From assembly GCA_003154055.1 (NCBI GenBank), contig PMCH01000262.1, positions 845 to 13,878 of the forward strand: DNA of 13,034 bases, given 5' to 3'. Shown here piece by piece: positions 1-6,449 of this stretch. The notes under the pieces were generated by a model that was not told where the DNA came from, ran no database searches, and saw only the letters and a program-made list of their open reading frames with translations. Positions within the stretch are counted from its first letter, which is position 1. Every line of letters begins with the position of its first letter. Position numbers and translations under genes: made by a program. The stretch comes from Acidobacteriaceae bacterium. Its GTDB lineage: Bacteria > Acidobacteriota > Terriglobia > Terriglobales > Acidobacteriaceae.

Positions 1-1323
1 AGCTTTTATCAGCTGGGACTGATGAACACGGTGCTGGTGGACCGCATCGCCATCTATTTCTTCTATCTGTTTCTGGTGGGGACGGCGATTGCCATCGTCA
101 TGTCGGTGCGGTACCTCGAAATCGAGGACGAGCATCATGGCGAGTTCTATGCGCTGATGCTGCTTTCGGTAGTCGGCATGATGTGCATGGCTGCCGGGCT
201 CGATATTGTGCTGATCTTCATCGGCCTGGAGTTGATGGCGATTTCCACGTACATCCTGGTCGGATTTCTGCGGCGCGACCGCCGGTCGAATGAAGCGGCG
301 CTGAAGTACCTGCTGCTGGGAGCGTTTTCGTCGGGCATCTTTGCCTACGGATTGTCGCTGCTTTACGGATTGACGGGCAGCACGAACCTGGGAGTCATCC
401 GGAATGCGGTGGGGAGGATGGATCCTCACAATCCCGTGCTGATCATCGCGCTGCTTACAACCATGGTGGGCCTGATGTTCAAGATTGCCGCCATCCCGTT
501 CCACCAGTGGGCGCCGGACGCGTACGAAGGCGCTCCTACTAGCATGACGGGGTTCATGTCGGTGGCGGTGAAGGCGGCGGCGTGGGCGATGCTGATCCGA
601 ATCCTGCTGCTGGGATTGTTTCCGCTGCGGGCCGTCTATGCGCCGATGCTGGTGTTTGTGGCGATTGCCACCATGACCGGCGCCAACTTCGCCGCGCTCA
701 CCCAGACCAACACGAAGCGGCTGCTGGCATATTCGTCTATTGCGCACGTCGGCTACATGCTGCTGGCTCTGGTGGCGGTGGCGACGGCGGAGCCGGGGAG
801 TCCGGGGTTTAACGATGGCCTGAAGGGAATCCTGGTTTATCTGCTGGTGTACACCTTCATGAATCTGGGTGCGTTCGCGGTGATCACTTCACTGCGGCAC
901 CGCAATGTGATTGGCGACGAACTGGACGATATTGCCGGTCTCTACCAGCGCCAGCCGGTGGAAGCCGTGCTGATGCTGTTCTTCCTGTTGTCGCTGGCGG
1001 GCATCCCGCCGATGGCCGGCTTCCTGGGAAAGTACTACATCTTCCTGAGCCTGATCGAAACTGGCCACTACGTGCTGGCATCGCTGGCGGTGCTCTACGC
1101 GCTATTCGGGCTTTACTACTATCTGAAGATTGCGAACGCCATGTTCATGCGCCAACCGATGGAGAGTGGGCGGCTACCGGTTAGTTTGGGGATGCGCTTT
1201 GCTCTGGGAGTGTGCGCGCTGGCGACGATCGTCATCGGAGTCTATCCAGAGCCGTTTATTCGGAGCGTCAACTGGGCGCTGGGGATTGCGCAGTCGCCAC
1301 ATGTGGCGGCGATGATGAAGTGA
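1..1323 (+). CDS. nuoN: NADH-quinone oxidoreductase subunit N (3' part, start outside window)
   Basis: Membrane subunit of respiratory complex I, one of the three antiporter-like subunits that pump protons while NADH electrons pass to quinone. The frame is open from base 1, and the seven codons before the first Met (position 22) read SFYQLGL, so the gene almost certainly begins upstream; NuoN is usually about 480-500 residues and about 440 are visible. Counting from that Met, family hallmarks are the membrane Glu in FIGLELMAISTYIL (E70), the Lys in FKIAAIPFHQWAPDAYEGAP (K154), the Lys in SVAVKAAA (K184), the Lys in TKRLLAYSSIAHVGYM (K232) and the late AGIPPMAGFLGKYY segment (K337). Many hydrophobic helices are present throughout. 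NuoN normally closes the nuo operon, which fits the hairpin and gap that follow. No frameshift is seen. Confidence 0.97.
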   Translation, partial: SFYQLGLMNTVLVDRIAIYFFYLFLVGTAIAIVMSVRYLEIEDEHHGEFYALMLLSVVGMMCMAAGLDIVLIFIGLELMAISTYILVGFLRRDRRSNEAALKYLLLGAFSSGIFAYGLSLLYGLTGSTNLGVIRNAVGRMDPHNPVLIIALLTTMVGLMFKIAAIPFHQWAPDAYEGAPTSMTGFMSVAVKAAAWAMLIRILLLGLFPLRAVYAPMLVFVAIATMTGANFAALTQTNTKRLLAYSSIAHVGYMLLALVAVATAEPGSPGFNDGLKGILVYLLVYTFMNLGAFAVITSLRHRNVIGDELDDIAGLYQRQPVEAVLMLFFLLSLAGIPPMAGFLGKYYIFLSLIETGHYVLASLAVLYALFGLYYYLKIANAMFMRQPMESGRLPVSLGMRFALGVCALATIVIGVYPEPFIRSVNWALGIAQSPHVAAMMK

Positions 1324-1341
1324 AGCTTCGAGCTACAGGCT
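1324..1341 (+). repeat. AGCTTCGAG-type intergenic repeat, copy 1
   Basis: The 18 bases directly after the nuoN stop, agcttcgagctacaggct, match those at 2210-2227 after atpI at 16 of 18 positions. Both copies sit at or just after a stop codon in the same strand orientation. I know this style of short AGCTT/CGAG-rich sequence as common intergenic filler in acidobacterial genomes; function is unknown. Confidence 0.5.
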
Positions 1342-1367
1342 GGCCCAGATCAGCCGATCTCTATGGA

Positions 1368-1443
1368 TTGTCATCCCGAGCGAAGCGAGGGACCTGCAGT
1401 CCCCGGCCAAAATGCAGATCCCTCGCTTCGCTCGGGATGACAA
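1368..1443. repeat. Long perfect inverted repeat (palindromic interspersed element, possible terminator)
   Basis: Two 25-base arms (1368-1392 and 1419-1443) are exact reverse complements around a 26-base spacer; the core is tcatcccgagcgaagcgagg. The stem can extend inward: ctgca at 1394-1398 faces tgcag at 1413-1417, with a mismatch on either side. The right arm runs into gttttta, so on the plus strand an RNA hairpin plus U-run could end nuo transcription. The TCATCCCGAGCGAAGCGAGG core resembles a palindromic interspersed repeat I associate with several bacterial genomes, acidobacteria included. Terminator action is inferred; the inverted repeat itself is directly visible. Confidence 0.85.
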
Positions 1444-1524
1444 GTTTTTAACTGTATCGCTTGCTCGCAGCCCTCAGCCCGCAGCAGCGGTTGTCTGCTC
1501 GTCGCTCGTAGCTCGCGGCTGAAG

Positions 1525-1530
1525 TACAAT
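1525..1530 (+). promoter_or_regulatory. Possible -10 element directly before atpZ (leaderless start)
   Basis: TACAAT ends seven bases before the A of the atpZ ATG at 1538, so transcription would begin at or within a base of the start codon. No Shine-Dalgarno sequence precedes the ATG. No convincing -35 hexamer is found at 16-18 bases; TTGTCT at 1491-1496 is too far away. This would be a leaderless transcript if real. Confidence 0.3.
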
Positions 1531-1537
1531 CCTCCCG

Positions 1538-1771
1538 ATGCCCGATCCGCCCAAGCCGCCGCAGAAGAAAGATCCGCTGGTTTCGCTGGCGCGCTATTCA
1601 GAAATCGGGTTCATCATTCCAGCGGCGGTCGTGCTCGGTTTCGTTCTCGGCAAACTTGCGGATTACTGGCTGCACACCAAATGGCTCTACCTGGTCGGCT
1701 TGTTGTTTGGGGCGGTGGTGGGGTTCACGCAGATGATCCGCATGGCCTTCTCGGCCTTCAAGGATGACTAG
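1538..1771 (+). CDS. atpZ: AtpZ/AtpI-family small membrane protein of the ATP synthase locus
   Basis: A 77-residue protein with two predicted membrane helices, about residues 25-45 (IIPAAVVLGFVLGKLADYWL) and 50-71 (YLVGLLFGAVVGFTQMIRMA), after a charged, proline-rich cytoplasmic N-terminus. Size, the GxxLGxLxDxWL pattern and the position at the head of the F0 genes match the ATPase_gene1/AtpZ family, which is encoded with AtpI and is linked to ATP synthase assembly or accessory Mg2+/Ca2+ transport. The ATG at 1538 has no Shine-Dalgarno sequence, but TACAAT lies just upstream and the residues from here fit the family. Its last eight bases overlap the next gene, implying coupled translation. 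Function within this genome is inferred from family and context. Confidence 0.85.
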   Translation: MPDPPKPPQKKDPLVSLARYSEIGFIIPAAVVLGFVLGKLADYWLHTKWLYLVGLLFGAVVGFTQMIRMAFSAFKDD

Positions 1772-2204
1772 CCAGCCGAATCCGGAAGCTTCCGCCGAAA
1801 GCCCGGAGGCGGAGTCGTTCTATTCCCGCGCGATGCCTCGCATGCTGCGCACCATGCTGATCGTGAGTGTGCTGCTGCTGGGCCCAGTCTTCTGGTTCTA
1901 CGGATGGGCGGGGATGATCGGAGTGGCGGCCGGGTCCGCGGTTTCCTATGTCAATTTTCGGGCGTTGGCGAGCGGCGTGGAAGGGCTGACCGACCGCATC
2001 GTCAACCAGCAAAGCAAGGAAAAGGGCCGCGTCATCGTGTTCCGGTTTCTGGTGCGCTACGGGTTGGTGGCAATCGTTGCGTATGCTATCTTTGAAAGTT
2101 CCGCAGTGGCTTTTCGCGGGTTTCTGTGGGGTCTGTGCCTGCCGGTAGCGGCCATGATGGTCGAGGCGGGGGTCGAGGCCTACGTAGCGTTTCGACGCGA
2201 GTAG
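1764..2204 (+). CDS. atpI: ATP synthase subunit I (AtpI)
   Basis: A 146-residue protein with four predicted membrane helices at about residues 31-48, 51-68, 97-110 and 120-141, the layout of the ATP synthase I chain family. AtpI helps assemble the c-ring and is not part of the finished enzyme. The first 30 residues are acidic and Pro/Ser-rich; the loop between helices 2 and 3 is polar and charged (NQQSKEKGR). Its ATG lies inside the end of atpZ with an 8-base overlap and only a weak aagg ribosome site, so translational coupling is likely. It precedes atpB by 93 bases. Sequence similarity in this family is low, so the name rests on topology plus position between atpZ and atpB. Confidence 0.82.
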   Translation: MTSQPNPEASAESPEAESFYSRAMPRMLRTMLIVSVLLLGPVFWFYGWAGMIGVAAGSAVSYVNFRALASGVEGLTDRIVNQQSKEKGRVIVFRFLVRYGLVAIVAYAIFESSAVAFRGFLWGLCLPVAAMMVEAGVEAYVAFRRE

Positions 2205-2209
2205 CTGTG

Positions 2210-2227
2210 AGCTTCGAGTTACAAGCT
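2210..2227 (+). repeat. AGCTTCGAG-type intergenic repeat, copy 2
   Basis: The sequence agcttcgagttacaagct differs from copy 1 (1324-1341) at two bases. The 93-base atpI-atpB gap that holds it contains further AAGCTT/GAAGCT fragments, such as acaagcttgaagc and taaagcttgcgg. No gene is seen in the gap. Confidence 0.45.
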
Positions 2228-2297
2228 TGAAGCAAAACAATCTTGGAGTTTAAAGCTTGCGGCCCGAAGCTCGTGGCGCGCAGCTGGTTCTAATCGC

Positions 2298-3056
2298 ATG
2301 GAGCAACTGGCATTTACCGCGCTTTTGAACCGCCTTTTCGGCGGGCTCGTGCTGTCGGTGTTGACGGCGCTGCACATTCACCCCAAATATCCTGCGACGC
2401 CGATCCCGAACAGCGTCGCCATGGAAATCCTGGTAGTGCTGCTGCTGACCGCGTTTTTCGTCGCCGTGCGCATGCGGCTTTCGGTGGAGCGTCCTGGAGG
2501 CTTGCAGCACACCATGGAGGGGATCTACGGGTTCGTCGACAACCTGGCCCAGGAAACAATCGGGCATCATTCGGCGAAGTTTGTCCCGTACCTGATTGCG
2601 CTGGGAATATTTATTCTGAGCTGCAATCTGATCGGCCTGGTTCCGGGACTGGAGTCACCGACCGCAATTCCAACTGTGCCTCTGGGGTGCGCGCTGCTGA
2701 CCTGGTTCTACTATCACTATCAGGGAGTGCGGGCGAATGGCCCGATCGGATATCTGAAGCACTTTATCGGGCCGCAGGATAAGGACATGCCGTGGGTGGT
2801 GCGCCTGATGCTGCCGCTGCTGCTGTTTCCCATCGAGATATTCAGTCACGCCGCGCGCGTCATGTCGCTGACCATCCGTCTGTTCGCGAACATGTTCGCG
2901 GGCGAAATGGTCACACTGGTGTTTTTCTCACTGATACCGCTGGGTATTCCGATCATCTTCGAGGGATTGCATATCGGGGTGTCGTTTATCCAGACGTACA
3001 TTTTTTTGCTGCTTGCCTGCGTGTATCTGGGAGAGGCGACGGCGCATGAACACTAA
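2298..3056 (+). CDS. atpB: ATP synthase F0 subunit a
   Basis: Stator subunit that forms the two ion half-channels against the c-ring. The protein is 252 residues, normal for the family. The hallmark fourth-helix block SLTIRLFANMFAGE carries the essential Arg (R194, equivalent to E. coli R210). It is preceded by PIEIFSHAARVM, and the last helix holds the conserved Gln in SFIQTYIFLLLACVYLGEA (Q232, equivalent to E. coli Q252). The central NLIGLVPG segment is also typical. It ends in the His-rich ATAHEH seen in many AtpB proteins. The ATG at 2298 has no clear Shine-Dalgarno sequence; the upstream gap is repeat-like, and translation may depend on flow from atpI. atpE follows after 168 bases. Confidence 0.97.
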   Translation: MEQLAFTALLNRLFGGLVLSVLTALHIHPKYPATPIPNSVAMEILVVLLLTAFFVAVRMRLSVERPGGLQHTMEGIYGFVDNLAQETIGHHSAKFVPYLIALGIFILSCNLIGLVPGLESPTAIPTVPLGCALLTWFYYHYQGVRANGPIGYLKHFIGPQDKDMPWVVRLMLPLLLFPIEIFSHAARVMSLTIRLFANMFAGEMVTLVFFSLIPLGIPIIFEGLHIGVSFIQTYIFLLLACVYLGEATAHEH

Positions 3057-3069
3057 ACTCAGGTCGCAG

Positions 3070-3138
3070 TTGACAGGTGGCGGGTCGCAGGACAGTCCAT
3101 ACGAGCAAAGGGTTTTCCTGCGACCTGCGATCTGCCAA
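3070..3138. repeat. Imperfect inverted repeat in the atpB-atpE gap
   Basis: Arms 3070-3091 and 3117-3138 (22 bases each) are reverse complements at 18 of 22 positions, around a 25-base spacer. They consist of ggtcgcagg-like units (gggtcgcagg on the left, cctgcgacc on the right). An RNA hairpin here would sit between atpB and atpE and could modulate the much higher atpE expression that the c-ring requires. That role is inference; no gene is visible in 3057-3224. Confidence 0.6.
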
Positions 3139-3212
3139 CTATCACCTGCCTTCAGCGTGAGGGCGCCGGCTCTGAGAGCACGGCGTCAACCACCCACTGG
3201 CGGCAATTCATA

Positions 3213-3218
3213 AAGGAG
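3213..3218 (+). promoter_or_regulatory. Strong ribosome binding site of atpE
   Basis: AAGGAG lies six bases before the ATG at 3225. It is the clearest Shine-Dalgarno sequence in the atp cluster (atpZ, atpI and atpB have weak or none), consistent with the need for many c subunits per enzyme. It also fixes the start upstream of the signal-like leader. Confidence 0.8.
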
Positions 3219-3224
3219 AAGCAA

Positions 3225-3533
3225 ATGCGGAAAATCGGGTTGTTGTTCTTGATGTTGATGATCAGTTCTATTCTGGCGGTTCCGGCGTTCGCGCAGGGGG
3301 GCGGTACGGCTTCCTCGACGAACTGGGTAGCGATCACTTCGGGTTTTGCGATTGCGTTGGCGGCCGGCCTGGCAGCGCAGGGCCAGGGCAAAGTGGCCTC
3401 GGCGGCTTGCGAAGCGCTGGGACGCAATCCCGCGGCGCGTCCTGGCATTCAGCTGGCGCTGATTCTGGGCCTGGCATTCATTGAGTCGCTGGTGTTGTTC
3501 ACGCTGGTGATTATTTTCGTCAAAGTCGCGTAG
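3225..3533 (+). CDS. atpE: ATP synthase F0 subunit c with signal-like N-terminal extension
   Basis: Rotor-ring proteolipid that carries ions through F0. The protein is 102 residues, longer than the usual 70-90, because residues 1-23 look like a Sec signal peptide (charged MRK, hydrophobic stretch, then VPAFA before QGGG). Helix 1 runs about 32-58, the polar loop holds the GRNP motif (66-69, equivalent to ARQP), and helix 2 carries the ion-binding Glu in AFIESLVLF (E87). Aligned on the loop, Q54 lies at the position of Ilyobacter tartaricus Q32, 33 residues before the Glu as in that protein, and S88 follows the Glu as S66 does. Leu and Phe replace its T67 and Y70. A good AAGGAG ribosome site supports the start. 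A terminator hairpin follows, so no atpF or F1 gene is co-transcribed downstream. Confidence 0.96.
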   Translation: MRKIGLLFLMLMISSILAVPAFAQGGGTASSTNWVAITSGFAIALAAGLAAQGQGKVASAACEALGRNPAARPGIQLALILGLAFIESLVLFTLVIIFVKVA

Positions 3534-3554
3534 GACAGGAGTTCGTAGTTCGTG

Positions 3555-3587
3555 AAAAAGGGTCTCTGCCTGGCAGAGGCCTTTTTC
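3555..3587. terminator. Bidirectional intrinsic terminator between atpE and the HEAT/PilZ gene
   Basis: The run aaaaagg plus tctgcc pairs with ggcaga plus ccttttt around a small loop, with one small internal irregularity (gtc against gc). The plus strand ends in ctttttcttt, and the minus strand, read the other way, ends its hairpin in ccctttttc. It lies 22 bases after the atpE stop and 142 bases beyond the end of the convergent minus-strand gene, so it could serve both. Confidence 0.85.
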
Positions 3588-3607
3588 TTTGCGGTCCAGC
3601 TTATTCC

Positions 3608-3655
3608 GTAGAGACGCGGATTGCCGCGGCTCCGGCAGCGAAGCCGCGTCTCCAC
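3608..3655. repeat. Cruciform-type palindromic repeat (GAGACGCGG arms)
   Basis: Outer arms 3608-3619 (gtagagacgcgg) and 3644-3655 (ccgcgtctccac) match at 11 of 12 positions, and an inner hairpin is formed by tgccg (3622-3626) and cggca (3633-3637). GTAGAGACGCGG palindromes are a style of interspersed repeat that I recall from several phyla, including cyanobacteria and acidobacteria. There is no T-run after it. The rest of the 3588-3728 gap holds a short tandem gagaactgagaactg near 3708-3722 and no gene. Confidence 0.7.
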
Positions 3656-3728
3656 TCTGATTTCGGGGCGAACGAAAGGTCCGAAGCTGATGACGGAAGG
3701 GTGAAAGCTGAGAACTGAGAACTGGGTC

Positions 3729-6362
3729 CTACCCTTTGCGTTCGCCGTCCCATTCCGTGGCGCGGTTTTCCGGGGCTCGTTGGATGGCTTCGACCAGCAC
3801 GCGGCGGAGGCGGTAGCGGCTGTCGAGGTCCATGTGGACGATCTCGAAGCCGACTTCGTTGACGCGGGCGCGGCGCAGCAAAACCTGGCCGCGGATTTTC
3901 TTCACACCTACAGAAATCTCAAGATTGGCTTCCGAGCCAACGCGCAGATTGTCGCTGCGCGTGCCCATGCCGCCGCCCAGGCTCAACTCGCGCATCACCA
4001 GGTTGGACTTGCCCCAGGAACTGCTCAGGGAGGCGCTGAAAGTGCGCGGCAGGATAATGCGTTCGTAGCGGCGCTGCCGTACCCAGGGGCAGGCGGGTGC
4101 CGGATCGAGCGGCGCAACAGCCAGTTCGGCGGCGTCCAGACTGGTGTCGGCCAGAACCTGCGAACCAAAGCGCGGATCGATCTTGGCCAGCGCCTGGGCC
4201 GCGGCGATGCGCAGTTCGCGGTGCTGGCTGTATTTCCACATTTTCTTGTCTTCCACGATCGAGCGCAGCGCGGGAACGGCTTCGGTTTCGCGCATGCGGC
4301 CGAGGGATTCGATGGCCTTGAGTTGTACAAAAGGCGAGCGCGACTGGGTTTCGCCGGAACTGGCCAGGGTGATCAAACTGGCGCTGGCCGTGCGGTCCAG
4401 GCTCATCCCGATTTCGTCGATGGTCTCGGGCAAAATCAGCGGGTCGAGCAGTTCCAGCAATTCGAGCAAAGTCCGGCCCCGGTCCGGAGCGGCGCCATAA
4501 GCGATCTGGCGCACAATCACATCCTGGTAAAACCGGTTGCACTGGGGAATGCGCGAAGGCAGCAGTTCGAGCAGCGTGGTGACGCTGAGGCGGCTCAGCA
4601 GTCCCACCGTCGAAGATGCCTGACGGGGCTGGCCGGTGCGCAAGAGTTCGCGCAGATCGGCGATGGCGGGCTGTCCCAGTTCCGAGACCAGTTCCACCAC
4701 CCGATCGCATTCCACGCGCTTGTGGGAACGGAAGAACCGGTCCGCCAGTTGTTCCACCGCGGCTTGCGGAAGCTGTTGCAGAACGGTGATCAGTTCCTCC
4801 GGGACAACTGTGGCGGTGATGGCCTCTTCGATCATCTCGGGAAGGCGGTTTTCGATGCCTACGCGCTGCCGTAGGTCCTGCACGAGCTGAGGCCGGTATT
4901 TGGCCACACCATCCAGGGCGGTGCAGATTTCGGCAATTGCCACATAGTTCTTGCGGGAGCAGGATTCCTGCCCGAAGCGGGTGAAGGCCGCGCTCAACAG
5001 GCTCTGGATCTCGCTGTCGGTTTCATGAGCGATCTTCTCGCCGATCCTGGCAATCGCGTTGGGCATCGCTTCGCCGCCGGTACTGGAGTAAAGGTCGGCA
5101 AGCTGCGCCAGCCCGATCGCGGTCTTGCGCCGGGGCTCCAGTTCCTTGGCGTCGAGGCAACTGGTGTAGTTGGCCAGAACCTTGGCTGCCAGTTCGGTGT
5201 CACTGCGTTCCAGCAGGAGTTCCACGAATTGACGAATGTTGCGCGGCGGCACGCAGGCGGCCTCGCCGGAGAGCAGCACGCTTTTCTTGCCGGCCTCGGG
5301 AACCTCGGCCCAGAACATGCGGTCCAGAATGTCAGCGTGCGAATCCGCCAGGATGCCGGCCTTGGACATCTTGTCTTCCTGAACCTTCAGGATCTGGCGC
5401 AGGGTGTCCATTTGCCGGCTCATGTGCTCCATCATCTGATGGACGGCATTCACTTTCACTTCGCCCTTCGAATAGCGGTCGAGGGCGAATCGGATCGCCA
5501 TATGCTCGGCTGCTTTCATCAGCAGCGGAGTGTCGGACTGCTCACCTTTGGTCGTAACCTGACCTGACAGGCTCTCCAGCAGCGAGGCCAGGTTCAGCTT
5601 GGCGCTCTCGGGTGCCTTGCTGAGTTCGGCCTTCAACTCTTCCGGGCCGGCATTGGGATCCTGCGCCACTTGTCCGAAGTGGGTGAGCATGCGGATCGCC
5701 TGAATCACTTCTTCTTCCTGCAGCGGGACTGTGCCGCCGGCCCAGATTCCGCCGCCGCCGCTTCCGGTTCCGCTTCCTCCACCCCCGCGAATCGGGATGT
5801 TGGGTACGGTGCCCAAAGGCGCTCCGCCCGGTTCGCCCGAGCCTCCCGACGTAGCGCCCTGGGCGGCGGCAATCAATTGCAGCATTTTCTGCGGATCGTT
5901 CAGCCACTCCTTGAATTCGGGCCCGAGCGCCTGGGCAGCGAGTTGGGCGGCGATCGAGATTTCTCCGGTGGCCGGGTCCGCCGCCACGAACTTCACTTCG
6001 TTAATTTTGATGGAAGAATTCTTGTTGTCGCCCAGCGTTTCCTTGATCTGCTTGGCGAAGTCCTGCGCTTTCGATCCGCCCATGGCGAAGGCGCGGACCA
6101 GGCGAGTGAAGTCTTCGAGCGTGACCTTGTTGGAAAAATGAATGCTGGCCAGGCTGGCCGCGGTCAGCAGTTGCGCAAAGCTGCGCTCCGCCTGCCCTGG
6201 CTCCAGAGGAATGCCATCGAGCAACAGTTTATTGTCGGCGACACCCAGCACAAATCCGCCATCGCCGGTCTTCGGCAGAGACTGCTGCAATTCCGTCCAC
6301 GTCACCTGAAACTGGCCGTCGGTGCGCTTGTGGTTCACGCCATACAGACGGGTGTACTTCAC
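3729..6362 (-). CDS. Large HEAT-repeat-like protein with C-terminal PilZ-like domain
   Basis: A soluble 877-residue protein (counted from the GTG at 6362) with no signal peptide or membrane helix. Residues 1-110 form a conserved-looking helical module (KYTRLYGVNHKRT; LLLDGIPLEPGQAERSFAQLLTAA). A flexible Gly/Ser-rich linker spans about 173-210. A long helical middle has HEAT-like pairs, clearest at about 674-733 (QLKAIESLGRMRETEAVPALRSIV, then RELRIAAAQALAKIDP). The C-terminus from about 764 is PilZ-like: RRYER fits the RxxxR motif, and ELSLGG at 792-797 resembles (D/N)xSxxG but with Glu first. PilZ domains bind cyclic di-GMP, so a c-di-GMP-responsive scaffold is plausible; binding is uncertain because of the substitution. 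Codons upstream of the GTG stay open and read like conserved protein (ARSFIHSLNIL), so the true start is probably further out (see 6363-6449). The gene converges on atpE and diverges from the MoaD-MoaE gene. Partners are unknown. Confidence 0.85.
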   Translation of the reverse strand: MKYTRLYGVNHKRTDGQFQVTWTELQQSLPKTGDGGFVLGVADNKLLLDGIPLEPGQAERSFAQLLTAASLASIHFSNKVTLEDFTRLVRAFAMGGSKAQDFAKQIKETLGDNKNSSIKINEVKFVAADPATGEISIAAQLAAQALGPEFKEWLNDPQKMLQLIAAAQGATSGGSGEPGGAPLGTVPNIPIRGGGGSGTGSGGGGIWAGGTVPLQEEEVIQAIRMLTHFGQVAQDPNAGPEELKAELSKAPESAKLNLASLLESLSGQVTTKGEQSDTPLLMKAAEHMAIRFALDRYSKGEVKVNAVHQMMEHMSRQMDTLRQILKVQEDKMSKAGILADSHADILDRMFWAEVPEAGKKSVLLSGEAACVPPRNIRQFVELLLERSDTELAAKVLANYTSCLDAKELEPRRKTAIGLAQLADLYSSTGGEAMPNAIARIGEKIAHETDSEIQSLLSAAFTRFGQESCSRKNYVAIAEICTALDGVAKYRPQLVQDLRQRVGIENRLPEMIEEAITATVVPEELITVLQQLPQAAVEQLADRFFRSHKRVECDRVVELVSELGQPAIADLRELLRTGQPRQASSTVGLLSRLSVTTLLELLPSRIPQCNRFYQDVIVRQIAYGAAPDRGRTLLELLELLDPLILPETIDEIGMSLDRTASASLITLASSGETQSRSPFVQLKAIESLGRMRETEAVPALRSIVEDKKMWKYSQHRELRIAAAQALAKIDPRFGSQVLADTSLDAAELAVAPLDPAPACPWVRQRRYERIILPRTFSASLSSSWGKSNLVMRELSLGGGMGTRSDNLRVGSEANLEISVGVKKIRGQVLLRRARVNEVGFEIVHMDLDSRYRLRRVLVEAIQRAPENRATEWDGERKG

Positions 6363-6449
6363 CAGAATGTTCAGGCTGTGAATAAACGAGCGGGCTGATG
6401 CGTTGCGGGCCGCCTCGGTTTGTGAACCGGTCGAAATGGCGCGTCTCCT
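6363..6449 (-). other. Probable N-terminal extension of the HEAT/PilZ gene with non-standard ATT start
   Basis: Reading upstream of the GTG on the minus strand, 25 further codons are open and end (AARNASARSFIHSLNILV) in an amphipathic helix that runs smoothly into KYTRLYG. No ATG, GTG or TTG exists in this frame before the in-frame stop TAG, which lies about 39 codons upstream of the GTG. The first codon of the extension is ATT (6435-6437), with AGGAGA (6444-6449) six bases before it, an ideal ribosome site. The GTG at 6362 has no such site. ATT initiation is rare but known (E. coli infC). A sequencing error is an alternative. Confidence 0.55.

Noticed and set aside
2289..2294. TCTAAT as a -10 element immediately before atpB
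   Set aside because: It sits too close for a transcript to include the ATG, and no -35 is present.
3070..3075. TTGACA as a -35 box for a private atpE promoter
   Set aside because: It is a perfect hexamer, but no acceptable -10 lies 15-19 bases downstream, and it falls within the arm of an inverted repeat.
3780..4874. Plus-strand open frame of 364 codons and others (5025-5567, 5670-6398) opposite the HEAT/PilZ gene
   Set aside because: Composition is Gln/Ala/His-rich in the pattern expected from the complement of a Leu/Glu-rich helical protein; no motifs.
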